Source: Wyeomyia smithii
Lineage: Eukaryota; Arthropoda; Insecta; Diptera; Culicidae
Reading direction: 5' to 3'
Length of the DNA stretch: 64,000 bases
NCBI RefSeq assembly: GCF_029784165.1
Contig: NC_073696.1
Span: forward strand, 39,015,858 to 39,079,857
How positions within the stretch are numbered: the first letter of the stretch is position 1; each line of letters begins with the position of its first letter. The notes below the pieces were generated by a model. It worked only from the letters and a program-made list of their open reading frames with translations. It searched no databases and had not been told where the DNA came from. The position numbers and the translations under genes were made by a program. Of the stretch, positions 35,276 through 46,374 are shown piece by piece.

Positions 35276-36949
35276 TCACTGCACTGCATTAGAGGCGCAC
35301 AACTCAGTTTCATCCCTCCAAACTTCAACAGCGGCGGTTTCTGTTTTGTAGTAAACCGCCATGCAATTTTCCAACCGAAAACGGCATGCCAAAGCCTCCA
35401 CCTGATTGATCGGCTTTATTCCGTCCAGCTGGTGATTTATGATAGTTTGAAAACTTTGCATATTCTCTAAATTCTGAAATCCGATAAACTAAAATAATTT
35501 CGATCAGATGTTAATATTTCACTAGTTACTAACCGTTTTTAGACACGCTTCAGCTTGACTAAATGCAACAGCCGAATTGGCGAAACCTGAGTAGGCGCTA
35601 CAGCCGACGATATTCGCTACAAACTCTTGAGTGGTGTACTGGACAAGCTGCGATATCTTCTCAAACACTTCGTCGAATCGCCACAGTCGATTTTTTTCTT
35701 GTCCCATGCAGTTGTTTATATTGTATTGGAAGTTTGATAAATGAGAAAATATCTGTTTTACTTGTCTGTTAAAGCAAGCCTCTTTGTTTTCGTTTCGTTC
35801 CAAATATGCATTTGTCACATCGTCGTTAATTTCCTGCATATTTGAATCTAGCTCTTCATAGTAATGCTGACTTAACTGGTACATTAAAGTAGTGCAGTTC
35901 TGGAAAAAGTTTACGAAATCGGAAACATCTGAGTCGTTCCGATTGAATAGATTGTAGTAAATTCGGGTATATTCGGCAGTGTAGTTATCCAATAACGGTT
36001 GCAATTTAGGATGCGTGCTAAATCCATCGATCTTTAAGATTGCATTACCTAGTTCTGATTTTACATTGTTTTGACAATTATAATACCTTTTCAAAAGATT
36101 TGCTTGCACGTTTTCCAATTCCTTTTGAACGCTAAGTGCAGTAGCATTTAAGTTCTGCTGGATTGATTGAGATGTACTATTGAACTTAGAAATGTAAGAA
36201 TCGATCTGGGACATATCCCGTAGTAAGTTCTCGATCACTCGAGTCAGGGTCGACATTTCAACTTTCATTTGTTCTAGTGCTGTTGAAAGAGAGCTCGTCA
36301 CGTTCAATGGACCGCTGTCCGTTAAAACATTTTTAGATAGTGGCTCTCCCTTGGTAGCAACCATTGCATTACCAATGACAACCTCAATTTGCGCTGTCGC
36401 ATATGATATGTTCACGATGGCTGCATTCATCGAGCCTAAAACCTGCGTAATTTTCGAAGTAAATGCGCTCCCTACAGTATTGTTAAGATCGTATGCCATG
36501 ATCGTAACATTTGATTCTAGATAGCGATTCATTCGACAGTACGATCCACCCAGCGTCAAGAACACCTCATCAACGGGTGTTGTTCTATCATCCAAGGCTT
36601 TTTTTACATTTTCAACTACTGCTCTGCTAAGTTCAGCAATGTCGTATGTCATATCGACAACCAGTTTATTGATCTCCCGCACGCGATCCGTTTGGGCAGC
36701 TACGCTATTTTTCCGAACAGTTTTATCGAATTCCTTCAAGGCATTATTTATTCCATTAGCACTGTAGATGATACTATTGTGATCAGTAACCACTGCATTT
36801 AACCCAAAATCTGCCCGAGCACGGTTGATCTGGAAAAATATGTCTTCTATTAACTTTCTTGTTTTCGATTAAAAGAGAAAATGTTTTACCATTGCCGAAA
36901 CAGCGAACACCACCAGAAGCGATGGGATTATTTTAATCCAGCCCATCAT
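35276..36949 (-). CDS. Gene E: TsetseEP-like six-cysteine secreted protein, 517 aa
   Basis: Three exons on the minus strand: 36949-36890 (signal peptide MMGWIKIIPSLLVVFAVSAM), 36829-35534 and 35473-35276. Introns are 60 nt each, GT-AG and phase 0. The mature protein begins INRARADFGLNAVV, matching the ADLGL start of C and D. The body is helical in appearance, richer in charged residues than its relatives (for example QKELENVQANLLKRYYNC), with sequons such as NVT, NIS, NST and NDS. The C-terminal module: Cys1-x21-Cys2 (EACFNRQ ... NNCMGQE), Cys3-x18-Cys4 (VGCSAYSGF ... EACLKT), and Cys5-x21-Cys6 in exon 3 (ENCMAVY ... ELCASNAVQ). The x18 spacing, and the intron at the signal peptide, are shared only with gene F. 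Divergent orientation to F. Function unknown. Confidence 0.85.
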
Positions 36950-36999
36950 GTCCGCTCTTGAGCGCGATACTTCCACGACTGGCCACCTAACGGTAACGG

Positions 37000-38720
37000 A
37001 CCCCTGCCAACGACACATTCTCAACACAGATCAAAGAGAGAGAAATGTTTTCTTTCCTTTTTGGTGAGGTCAATATGGGATCGTTGTTTTGGGGTCTCGT
37101 AGATGCAAAATTAAAACGTCGCTTCAAGATGAACATAAGCATTCCACAAACGAACCATCAATTCCTCGGAGCTACTATTATGACACGATCTAGAAATCCT
37201 GCGGATTATTTCACAGGAGCTGGTTTTCTTGACATAAAAAAACATTTCACAGTGTAAGTGTTTCATGTTTGTAAAGATTACATTGTGTGTAATTTATACA
37301 ACTATTGATTACAAAAAGCGACGACAAAAGCGAAAAAAATTCGTAGGTATGGGTCAAAATCTTTATTCTTTCATTTTTTTTCCAGGCTAAACTTTGAGAC
37401 AATTTTTTTCGCTTTTGTCGACCTGTTGTTAACACAGGTTTGAGCTCAACCTGTAAAAAAGTTAAAGGTCATAAGTCTTTGACAGTTCCAGAGTTGTGGT
37501 GCCCTTAACCAGCTCAGAGTGCGTAAAATCTCCAGGGATTTATGTGAAGTTTTCCCGTGAGCAAACATAAAAGCGACGAACCCGGCAAGCAATTGTTCTT
37601 CTGCCTTTTGACGCTTTTTTATATTTGCCAGGGTCACTAAAATTTACATGAAAGGTTGAAAAGCTAGAATCTTCCACAATTTTTCCCGATTGAGCTCCAC
37701 GGCGGAACCTGGTTGAGCAGTGTTATTTAACTAATCTAACTCTTAAGCTTGTCTATCAGAATTTAAAGTGCAAAACTCAATTGCTACGGAAAGAGTCTCT
37801 TTTGATTGAACAAGTTGGCAATTAAGTTGGTTGTAACGTTATATCCTTCATCTTGATAAAAAGGTATAAATCACTGCGAATGATTAGCCTTATTTGCAGA
37901 ATCAAGCAAGTCTTGACAATTATGATCTGGTATTAAATACTTTGCAATCAAAACCCTATATTTAAACAATATGTAAATAGGAAAGAGAAAGAAAAGCATG
38001 GTTTTCAAAGTACTTATAATCTCTTGTTTTTTTCGTATGTCCAAAATAAAAAATTAATTTAACGCCCAACAGTGAATCTTTATAGTAGAGCGCAAAAAAC
38101 TGTTTCTTTTTTTTTTCAAATACACTTCTCCAAAAAACAACAACTTCCTATAGAGGATAAAGATAATTCCTAAATTTTTAGCTTTGGTTGCATGCCATAA
38201 AAAGTAAAGAGAGAATTAACGAATTGTTCTAATGCGAGCATTACTTGAAACAGCGTTCATTCTCACTCACAGTGTTGCTATGTTTCATGAAGTATCGAAC
38301 TTAGTTTATAATTTCTAAGTAAGTAAATAGTTTCACACATTTTCTTCCACCGCATTACCGCCGAAAACTCATTAGTTTATGTAATTCTGAGCCAACTCAA
38401 GTTTATACCTAAAGATTTCATTACTGTCTCAAAATCCGGCAGCTTTCATCACTCGATCACTTATTTATGGTAAAGATTTTAGGCCACCATCAAACAATTA
38501 GAAACAGTTTGATTTTACTATTTAAACAGCCGTTATAGAGAGATTCCGTTCCTTCAAAACAGATTTGCTGGAGGTGAAATGACCTTCCCAAAACACATGC
38601 CGCTATGGAGTATGGATTCAACCAAGTACCCGTCCCATCCACATGACAGCCACCTGCATAACATGTGTAATTTTGCACAAGTTTCTCAATAAATGTGCTA
38701 CGTGGCTGATTGTGAGAACC
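37000..38720. other. No gene recognised between genes E and F
   Basis: Divergent intergenic region of about 1.8 kb between the starts of E and F. Open frames of 60-80 codons lack domains. 37370-37640 shows imperfect similarity (TTTTTTTCGCTTTTGTCGACC, then GCTCTTCTGCC/CTTTTGACGCT-like motifs) to 35040-35170, suggesting a shared diverged repeat. Confidence 0.4.
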
Positions 38721-38723
38721 AGA

Positions 38724-38760
38724 TATATACAATAAATTTGGGTGCTAGCTATCAGTTTCG
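38724..38760 (+). promoter_or_regulatory. Core promoter of gene F (TATA + Inr)
   Basis: TATATAC at 38724 lies 30 nt before the A of TATCAGTTTCG (A at 38754), an excellent match to the insect TATA/Inr arrangement. The ATG is 44 nt after the inferred start. Confidence 0.65.
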
Positions 38761-38797
38761 CAGTAGAAAGCACACTAGCATCAGCTAATCCTGCAAG

Positions 38798-40449
38798 ATG
38801 AGAAAGATTTTCCTATTGATTGCCCTGGCGTATTTTGGGGTAAGTTTTTTGCCGAATTAATATCTGCCCACGTAATATGTAACATGTTTTGCTGTAGATT
38901 TCGAATGGATCCCCAAATTTTGGCTTGACACCCAAACTTAATCCAACGACTGGAATAACGTCTGGGCTTTCAACATTCATGACAGCTATAACCACGCTGG
39001 CTGGTACTGTTAAAGGTCTGCCAACGACCAGTACTAATGCTATGATTTCTACGGTAAGCACCAACCTGCAGAGTTACGTGAATGGGCTCGTGGTTGTCGC
39101 AGGATATTTAAACAAAAACATCACTGTCGCACTGTCGGATACAAAAACGGAACCTAGTACGTTGCTTAGCAATATATTTACGTCTCTCGATGGTATTTCA
39201 ACGTACCTAAATGGGGATGGCAGTGCATACCTTAGTGCTATATCTTCAGTTCTACCCAGCAGTAGCGCGTTGAACCAAATAATGGACCAGATTAATAACG
39301 TTCAAACAGCGATGAGTGATATTACTCTTGCTTTATCGAATTTGCAAACGGCAATATATACCGCTATTGCGAACGCCGGTACTGCCGCCGCGGTAACGGC
39401 AACTCAAGCAAACTCTGCAATCGACGCTTCTTCCGGTACGGCCATTAACACAGCCTTCACGACCATTTCAAAACAGCTTACCAATATCACTAACAATGTG
39501 AAAGGAATGGCCACTGCTGCTGTTTCAACTAACACCTACTTAACGACTATGGCCACCACTGTTAGCAAAGCAGCCGTGAGCATCAATGCGACTCAAGCCA
39601 CTTTCCTGAGTGCTCTTAACAGTGTTAACGCTACTGCTGTTTCGTTTTTCAGCACTGCCTCAAAAACTGTTGCCAGTGATTTGAAATCAGTTGCCACAAA
39701 GCTTGCTATTTACGCAAAGGACTTAAACCTTGGCGCCTACACCACCGCATGGACTTCTATCTCTACAACCATTACCAGCACCATGAATTCAATTTCCTCC
39801 AACAATATGGATACCGTTAACTACGGCCTAAGCACAATATACAGTCAAGCAGTGCAACTGGTACAGACTGCTTCTGCGTTGTACACCAGTTCGATTTCCG
39901 ATTTGGCGGCTGCTTTGGGAACACAGGTCATGAGCCTAGGAACAACGGGAGCTGCTTGCAGTGCCAAATATTCTGCCTCTATCACCACCGCGTTATCTAC
40001 AGCCCAGACCGCTATTGGATCATGCCTTCAATCGGAACAAACGAAAGCGGCTGCCATTATGGACATCATTGTCCGTTTGCAACAAATGGCGATTGGTAGT
40101 CACCAAAATATTATCGCCCTCATCGGAAGCTGTGGTTCCTACACAAACTTCGCTAGTGTTCCCCTCTCCTACCAACAAGCACTGGCATGCCTACAAACGG
40201 TAAGATACGGTTGAAGGAGCATCCGAGTTATTACCTCAATTTATCATTTTCCAGATGATACCAAGCGCAGACACTGTTACAGTGCTGTATTCTACGTTAG
40301 TCCAACCGGAATTCGATACAGCAGCTTCGTTACTTGCTGTGGAAGCCAGCATGTCTCAAGCACGACTTAACGAATGCCTTACACTGGCAAGTAGCGTTTT
40401 CAGTGCTCAAACAACAACACTGAGCACCTTGATTGGCAACTGTACCTAA
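38798..40449 (+). CDS. Gene F: TsetseEP-like six-cysteine secreted protein, 512 aa
   Basis: Three exons: 38798-38839 (MRKIFLLIALAYFG, start of the signal peptide), 38898-40199 and 40255-40449, with introns of 58 and 55 nt, GT-AG and phase 0. The signal peptide continues ISNGS in exon 2; the mature part begins near PNFGLTPKL. It is strikingly rich in Ser, Thr and Ala and may be O-glycosylated, with sequons such as NIT and NAT. C-terminal module: Cys1-x21-Cys2 (AACSAKYS ... GSCLQS), Cys3-x18-Cys4 (GSCGSYTNF ... LACLQT), and Cys5-x21-Cys6 in the last exon (NECLTLA ... GNCT). Same plan as gene E on the opposite strand. TsetseEP/DUF725 assignment is by pattern and not by search. Confidence 0.87.
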
Positions 40450-40505
40450 GCCGATGCCTTTCAAAGGAAAGAGTTGTTCTATGTAATCAACCAAATAATC
40501 GAAAT

Positions 40506-40511
40506 AATAAA
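40506..40511 (+). promoter_or_regulatory. Poly(A) signal, gene F
   Basis: AATAAA about 57 nt after the gene F stop. Confidence 0.55.
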
Positions 40512-41219
40512 AGTCCACTCATCGAAAACTTCGCATTTTGTACTACGAAACAGTCTTGAGAAAAATAGTGTAACCACAGTCTGCCCCGAAATCTCGCCAG
40601 AAACCTTGATTCCTAATATCCATACTTATCTTTTAATTCTTATGGTCACACATTTGTTTCAATGAGCCTGGCTTGATTTGAATACAAAGACAATTCTGTT
40701 GTTCATCTGATTAGTTTCATTGACAACGTAAATCAAGCGTCTACCGTATGACAGCAGTGCCGTTAGATCAGTTAAGGGTTAGAAAATAGGAGTTGAATAC
40801 TGCTTATTACAAGATAAATGTGAAATATAAAATAAGTGGATAATAATACTGCAGACACTCGTTCTGATATACCATATCACCAAAAACAGTTGATTTTTTT
40901 CTTTTGTTGTCATTATTTTCGTGGTAATAACGAAAAATTTGGTAGTAAATCCAGAATGGAAAAATGTTAGACATTTTTTAACGGTTCAGTTTCAAAGCAT
41001 TTTCTAAATACTGTATCGTTCCAGAATATTCGCATTCCAATAGAACCGCATTTTATACCAAAAAAATAGAACGATTCAGGAAGAAAAAAATCACCCAATG
41101 TTCTTTCAGACCAATTCCACAAAAATTACCGCAGTTTTTTTTTCAATTTTTTCTTTGGGCAAATGATGTTATTTTGTGCTATTGGTTTCTATGCTATGTA
41201 GAAAAAGCATAGTTAACTC
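40512..41219. other. No gene recognised
   Basis: 3' flank of gene F; AT-rich, with no supported feature. Confidence 0.4.
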
Positions 41220-41968
41220 TAGGGACAGTGGTAAATCGCGATTTAGCGGAAGCCGCGAATTCCGCGAAATTCAGCATCGACCGCGAAATTATCGAAAATC
41301 CGCGAAATGCCGCGAAAACCAGCACCACGAACAAATCTAAAAATTAATGGGCACCTCGATGGCAACGGGAGGCCTTTTCCTACGCAACGAATAAGATGGA
41401 ATAATACTAATGCTCTCTTACAACGAGATTTCGTCAGCCTGAGTTGAATTGTTTGCGGGCGGTTCTGATACTAGATCCTCTTCGAGCAGGGTGTGCAAAA
41501 TCGAAGATGAAAAATGTACCTACTTAATTCAAGAAGCAAAGATTTTTGCATATTTAAAAATACGCAACATTGAGACTGATATTATAATATTGGTAAGCAT
41601 TCGAAACGCGGACGGTTTCTTGAGGTTTTCCGGTTGGTAAATAGAATCCAACGGGAACTCGATAGATGCGGAATGCAGCGTAAGTTAGAATAACAAGAAT
41701 AATACGTGCCTGCCGATACCAAAATAAGATTGAAGACATTTTGACAGTAGTCCGTTCAACAAAGAATTCATGAATCGTACGGTTAAATTACCGTATATCG
41801 AATTGACTAAAACAGTTTTTGTATAGTTTGTACCCAAAAAAGCACTTCATTTTGGCGTTTTTTATTTTAAAGAAAAGGTTGCCGCGAAATTACAGCGAAT
41901 TCTGAATATTTTTTATTTTACCACCCGTGAATTTTCAACTTTTTTGCCGCGAATTACCACTGTCTCTA
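41220..41968. mobile_element. hAT-like non-autonomous element with GCGAAAT reiterations
   Basis: The left end TAGGGACAGTGGTAAATCGCG and the right end in reverse TAGAGACAGTGGTAATTCGCG pair as inverted repeats. Subterminal regions repeat CCGCGAAAT/CCGCGAATT units on both sides. The 8 bp outside do not match (GTTAACTC and ATGATTAC), so no target duplication is visible. The interior has no transposase frame. Confidence 0.65.
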
Positions 41969-42099
41969 ATGATTACAAATATTTCTAGAGCCAAAACGGT
42001 CTATTTGATTGGTGTGACGTCTTTGGCAAAGTTGCTCAGAATAGTTTTGGTTTTTTGAAACAAAATATACACAACGAAAAATTTTTTTTGAAAGAAAGT

Positions 42100-42150
42100 T
42101 TAAAAAACCTAAATTAATCCATTTAGCGGTCAGACACAGCCTTTCTTATT
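42100..42150 (+). repeat. Dispersed repeat, direct copy near 43595-43650
   Basis: ACCTAAATT.ATCCA, TAGCGGTCAGAC and CAGCCTTTCT occur in order here and at 43600-43650. Part of a common non-coding repeat. Confidence 0.6.
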
Positions 42151-42699
42151 CAACCTTATTATTTCTTTAAATGGATTCACACGAACACTTCAATTTTATG
42201 AAAAAATAACAGCAAAAAAAGACCACATTTTATTTAATATGAGAATTTGTGGAACAGTATGATACCCAGGGGTCAAAAATCAACTTCAGACGCCCTTTAA
42301 ATTTTTTGGATAGTAGCTTCCAGTTTAATTACCCAATGTGAGTTTTTCAGGAACCGGGATAATGCTTAGAGGCCGGGAATCAACTCCATACTTTCTTTCG
42401 AAAGTCGATTTTGCGACCTGGGAAACAACCTTATATTGCCGAATTCAATCCAATAATTCAATACAATACAATGTAATATTAATGTTGTATTAGAAGTAAT
42501 AATTGGAGCAAAACGTGGACGTTATATTTGTGCTAAAGAAATATCGAAATAAAAAAATGTCTCCTAACATCGAACACTTCAATCAGAGCAATACCGGGAA
42601 CATTCAAATAGTACAAAATATTTTGATCAATCAATTTCGTTTCTTTTCTTAACTTTTGAATCACGTATCAAATGGTTATGAAATTTGTTATTTGTACGT

Positions 42700-43550
42700 T
42701 TGAGAGACAGCCCGTAGTGGTGTTCAAATAAGTCGTGTATTCTTTGCGTTAATAGACTTTCGTTGTTTTCAGAGTTTAATACATAACGGTTGAAATGAAG
42801 GTCCAAATATAATTAAATGAAATGGCAACCAAACCTTTCATTTGACACTAAGATTCTTCTCCTTGGGTAAGACGAATGAACTTGAAAAGTTATCGGAACA
42901 TGTTTCTTTTCACAGCTTTTGAACCACATGCCTAATCATTATGAAACTCTTTAATTAACCCTTAACTGGCCCATCCATCTGATATTAGTATTGTTCAATT
43001 CGAATGTGTAGTTTCTGAGATAATGGAGTTTCGTGATTTTCACATGTTGATACATTACAGACGAAGTTACAGTCCGATTACAATGAAATTTATAGGGTGT
43101 TATGAGACAGCTAGGCCTTTCATTTGACACTTATTCTGTGGAAATCGGTTCAGCCATCTCTGAAAAAAGTGAGTGAGTTTGAGTATTCTTCGGAATATGT
43201 TTCTTTTCATAGCTAGATTTCACATTTTTAAACATAACTGACAAAGTAAGAGTCCGATTGCAAAACGAATCAATAGGGTCTTATGGGCCACTAGACCTTC
43301 CATTAAACACTGATTTTATGAAAATCGGTTCAGCCATCTCTTAGAATTATGAGTGAGATTGAACAATCTCCGGAACACGTTTCTTTCCATAAGTTTTGAA
43401 CCACATGTTCAATCTCTATAAAACTAAAACTAAAAACTAACTAAAACTAGAAACTAAAAATCCGGCAAAAAATGAGGCAACTAGACCTTTCATTTGCGAA
43501 TAATTTCATTGAAATCGGTCCAGCCATCTTTGAGAAAATCGAGTGAGATT
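42700..43550 (+). repeat. Degenerate tandem array, roughly 170-190 bp modules
   Basis: Recurring blocks are the CTAGACCTTTCATTTG type (42826, 43121, 43292, 43479), GAAATCGGTTCAGCCATCTC (43141, 43322, 43512) and CGGAACATGTTTCTTTTCA (42894, 43190, 43371). They keep the same order in each module. Non-coding and old. Confidence 0.65.
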
Positions 43551-43915
43551 GGGAGAGCGTTACATACACACTAGGGTGGGGAATCGTTATATGGAAAAAC
43601 CTAAATTTATCCACCTAGCGGTCAGACCCAGCCTTTCTCATTCGAACTTATTATATGTTAGAATAGATTTACACGATTCAAGAGAAAAAATACTCCTTGA
43701 AAATTTATGCTGGTTTCAGCACAACTATACCATTATTAAATACTATACCATTATTAAATCAAAAATAAAAACCTAACATTCACACACATATGATCATACA
43801 TTAAAACATACATATGCAAATATTATGAAATAAATATGTTTCAAATACATCACGCAAAAATCCAGATGACTACTTCTGGTTACCGGAGTACATCCTAAAA
43901 TGGCTAAATTTTACC

Positions 43916-44801
43916 TAGGGTTTGCAATATTCCCGGGAATCGATTTCCCGGGAAACGGGAATGAAAAATCGCATTTCCCGGGAATTCCCGGGAACCGGGA
44001 ACGGACGAATTTTTTAGCAAAATGTGATTTTAAATGAAGTTTATCAGTCAAAGATAACAAAAAAATGTTTGAAATTTCATTCTCAATTCGCATGAAAAAC
44101 AAAACAAAAACAAATAAAATACAAAACCTATTCAAGTTAACACCAAAAATCCGTGATCGATCTTGTAGCATATATTTGCAGAAGAGGAGAATTAAGGGTC
44201 TTCATGTCGTCAAACAATCGCTCCAGATCCGTTGACAATTTTCCGTTAAACTCAAAAATGTTATTTCCTTCTATAAAACTTTGATCAAGTCTGCTGAATC
44301 GCCGCTGATGTTCGATTTTTGGAATACTTTCAAAACACCGATTACAGCTTTTGCTACACTTAATTGAAAACTGGTGTCCAATTCTTTCAGTTTGTTGAAG
44401 AGAAAACTGAGTGTTAGGCAGGCATTGGACGCGGAAAATATTTGCTATATTCGATACGGCTTTTTTGGGCAGAATATGTTTTACACTACAGTAAATATTT
44501 ACTGTTTACTTGAGCAGTAGCAAACCTATTCGGTTTTTTTTTTTTTTTTTCATTTAAATATATTTGCTATGCCATTGTGATATTTTTAAATAAACTGCGT
44601 CGCAAATCTAGTTTTCTAGTTTTATTGAATTATTTATTTCAGGTCGCACTAGTTTGACGTATTTAATTTTATTGCAATATTGCATAAGAAACTATAGAGA
44701 ATCTTACAATTTTTCACGGAACTCGGAAATCCCGGGAATCAATATTTCTGTTCCCTGGATCCGGGAATCCCGGGAAATCGTTCCCGGGACTCCAAACCCT
44801 A
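43916..44801. mobile_element. 886-bp hAT-like element with TTCCCGGGAA termini
   Basis: Left end TAGGGTTTGCAATATTCCCG and right end in reverse TAGGGTTTGGAGTCCCGGGA are inverted repeats, and both are followed by reiterated TTCCCGGGAA. The 8 bp outside are ATTTTACC (43908-43915) and ATTTTGCC (44802-44809), a target duplication with one change, as for hAT elements. No transposase frame. Confidence 0.8.
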
Positions 44802-44879
44802 ATTTTGCCTAATCCGGGTATTTCGATGGCGAAGATGCCGACTTCATCCATTATGAATATTGCGGAAGCGGTACACCCA

Positions 44880-44960
44880 AAGGCCAGAAATACATACATA
44901 CATACAGAAAATGCTCAGTTCGTCGAAAGGGGTCGAGTGGTATATGACATTCGGCCATTG
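44880..44960 (-). repeat. Dispersed repeat, inverted copy of 5744-5860
   Basis: Matches 5744-5860 in reverse complement, including a CATACATACATAC microsatellite and TGCTCAGTTCGTCGA. Confidence 0.5.
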
Positions 44961-45589
44961 GGACCACTAAGTTTGGTTTTTCCAGTGATTGCTATACCTT
45001 TCTAGGAGAAAGGCAAAACGAAGTTTGATAGCAGAAAGCCAGAACCAAGTTTTTTTTTGTTCTGTTTGGGGCCCCGAATAATCCTGAATTTATTGCAAGT
45101 CGATTGGTTTTGTCTCCGCTTGGCGCATTGCATTCTAAATTTATATGGAGATTTGTATGGAAAAACCAACTTTTTTGGATTTTCCATTCTAAAGAGCTCA
45201 AAATGGCTCAAACCATAGGTTCCATGACTTCAAACGGTAGGTTTTTTGATGCCTAACAACTTGGCCGAAGACACAAAAGAGCTAGGGTGAGCCAAAAAAA
45301 TACTAGAATACTAGTTGAGTATGTCGAAATTTATGTTGCAAACCATTTTTTCTGCCAACACTGCCAGTGTACCGGCGTCAGAAGAAAAGGAAAACGATAC
45401 AGATTTGAAATATATAAAAAACGGATGCTTTTATAACGTTGATCACTACTAGCTTTATGATTTAGAATGAAAATTAGATTTATGTAGTATCATTGGAATA
45501 CGATAATTCTTTAAAATACTTTTCGTACAAGTAGAAGATATTACATACTAGCAATATTTATACTTTTATTCATCTTTCTGCGGATTTCC

Positions 45590-46230
45590 TGACGAAAAAA
45601 CGCTCTTTTTTCGAGGTGACCCAAGAAGCCCAAGTATTGTGGCCGTTTTTCCTTCAGCTCTTATGGCTTAAATGCATCGTCTGCTTTCGGTATCAATTCC
45701 GACGCATACCCGAGCTTTCACCATGACTTTTTGCGCTTTGGGTTATCGTAATGCAACCATTTCTCGCCACCAGTTACGGTCACAAACAGAGAAAGGCCCT
45801 TTCGACATCTCTTGGTACGGAACCCATTTTTTTTTTTTTCATCTATCCCAATACGGAACCCATTGTCCTCGCTGAATCATTCTTATGACTTTGAGGCGTT
45901 TGGACTTTGGACACGGTTCGCTGTGTAACTGGTGTAACTGATTCAGCCGATTTCCTTTGCGTTTGGAATGCGTCTTGGTCAAGTAAGTTTCGACATCTTC
46001 GGAAACCTTCTTTCTTCCACCGCTATGCCGGTTTACAACGTGAAAATAGCCATTTTTTAAGCGTTAAAACTTCTCGTGACACGTTCTTCCACTCAAAAAG
46101 GCTTCAACAGGGGTATTTGACAGCAATTGGTATACCTCGGCTGTATATTTTTTCGAATTGAAACAGAAAAACAACCCTTCACCGCAACTGAACGGCTGAA
46201 AACGAGAATTTTGAATCGAGAAGAAGTGTT
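45590..46230 (-). pseudogene. mariner (DD34D-like) transposase remnant
   Basis: On the minus strand the pieces run in order: KKYTAEVYQLL and LSGRTCHEKF (N-terminal HTH), RLKNGYFHVVNRHSGGRKKVSEDVE (linker), KRLKVIRMIQ, then VTGGEKWLHYDNPKRKKSW, the region of the first catalytic Asp (here Gly replaces the usual Asp before EKW). They fall in several frames with stops between them, and the rest of the catalytic domain is missing or unrecognisable. Dead copy; subfamily not assigned. Confidence 0.75.
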
Positions 46231-46374
46231 TATGACAAAAACAATTATTCCCGAATGTTCCCATGCGATAATGTTGGCAAATGCCCACTATGTGCTATTT
46301 GAATTTTCATGAGAAATAATAATGATATTCTTTTCTTCGGTTGGCAAATGGCTGGACACATGTAACTTGAGACC

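Noticed and set aside
38813..39064. Minus-strand frame over gene F
   Set aside because: Shadow of the gene F coding strand. The same applies to the antisense frames at 7282-7785, 7822-8166 and 15359-15652.
42700..43550. CRISPR-like array
   Set aside because: Repeats are degenerate, spacers are not unique in kind, and the genome is eukaryotic.
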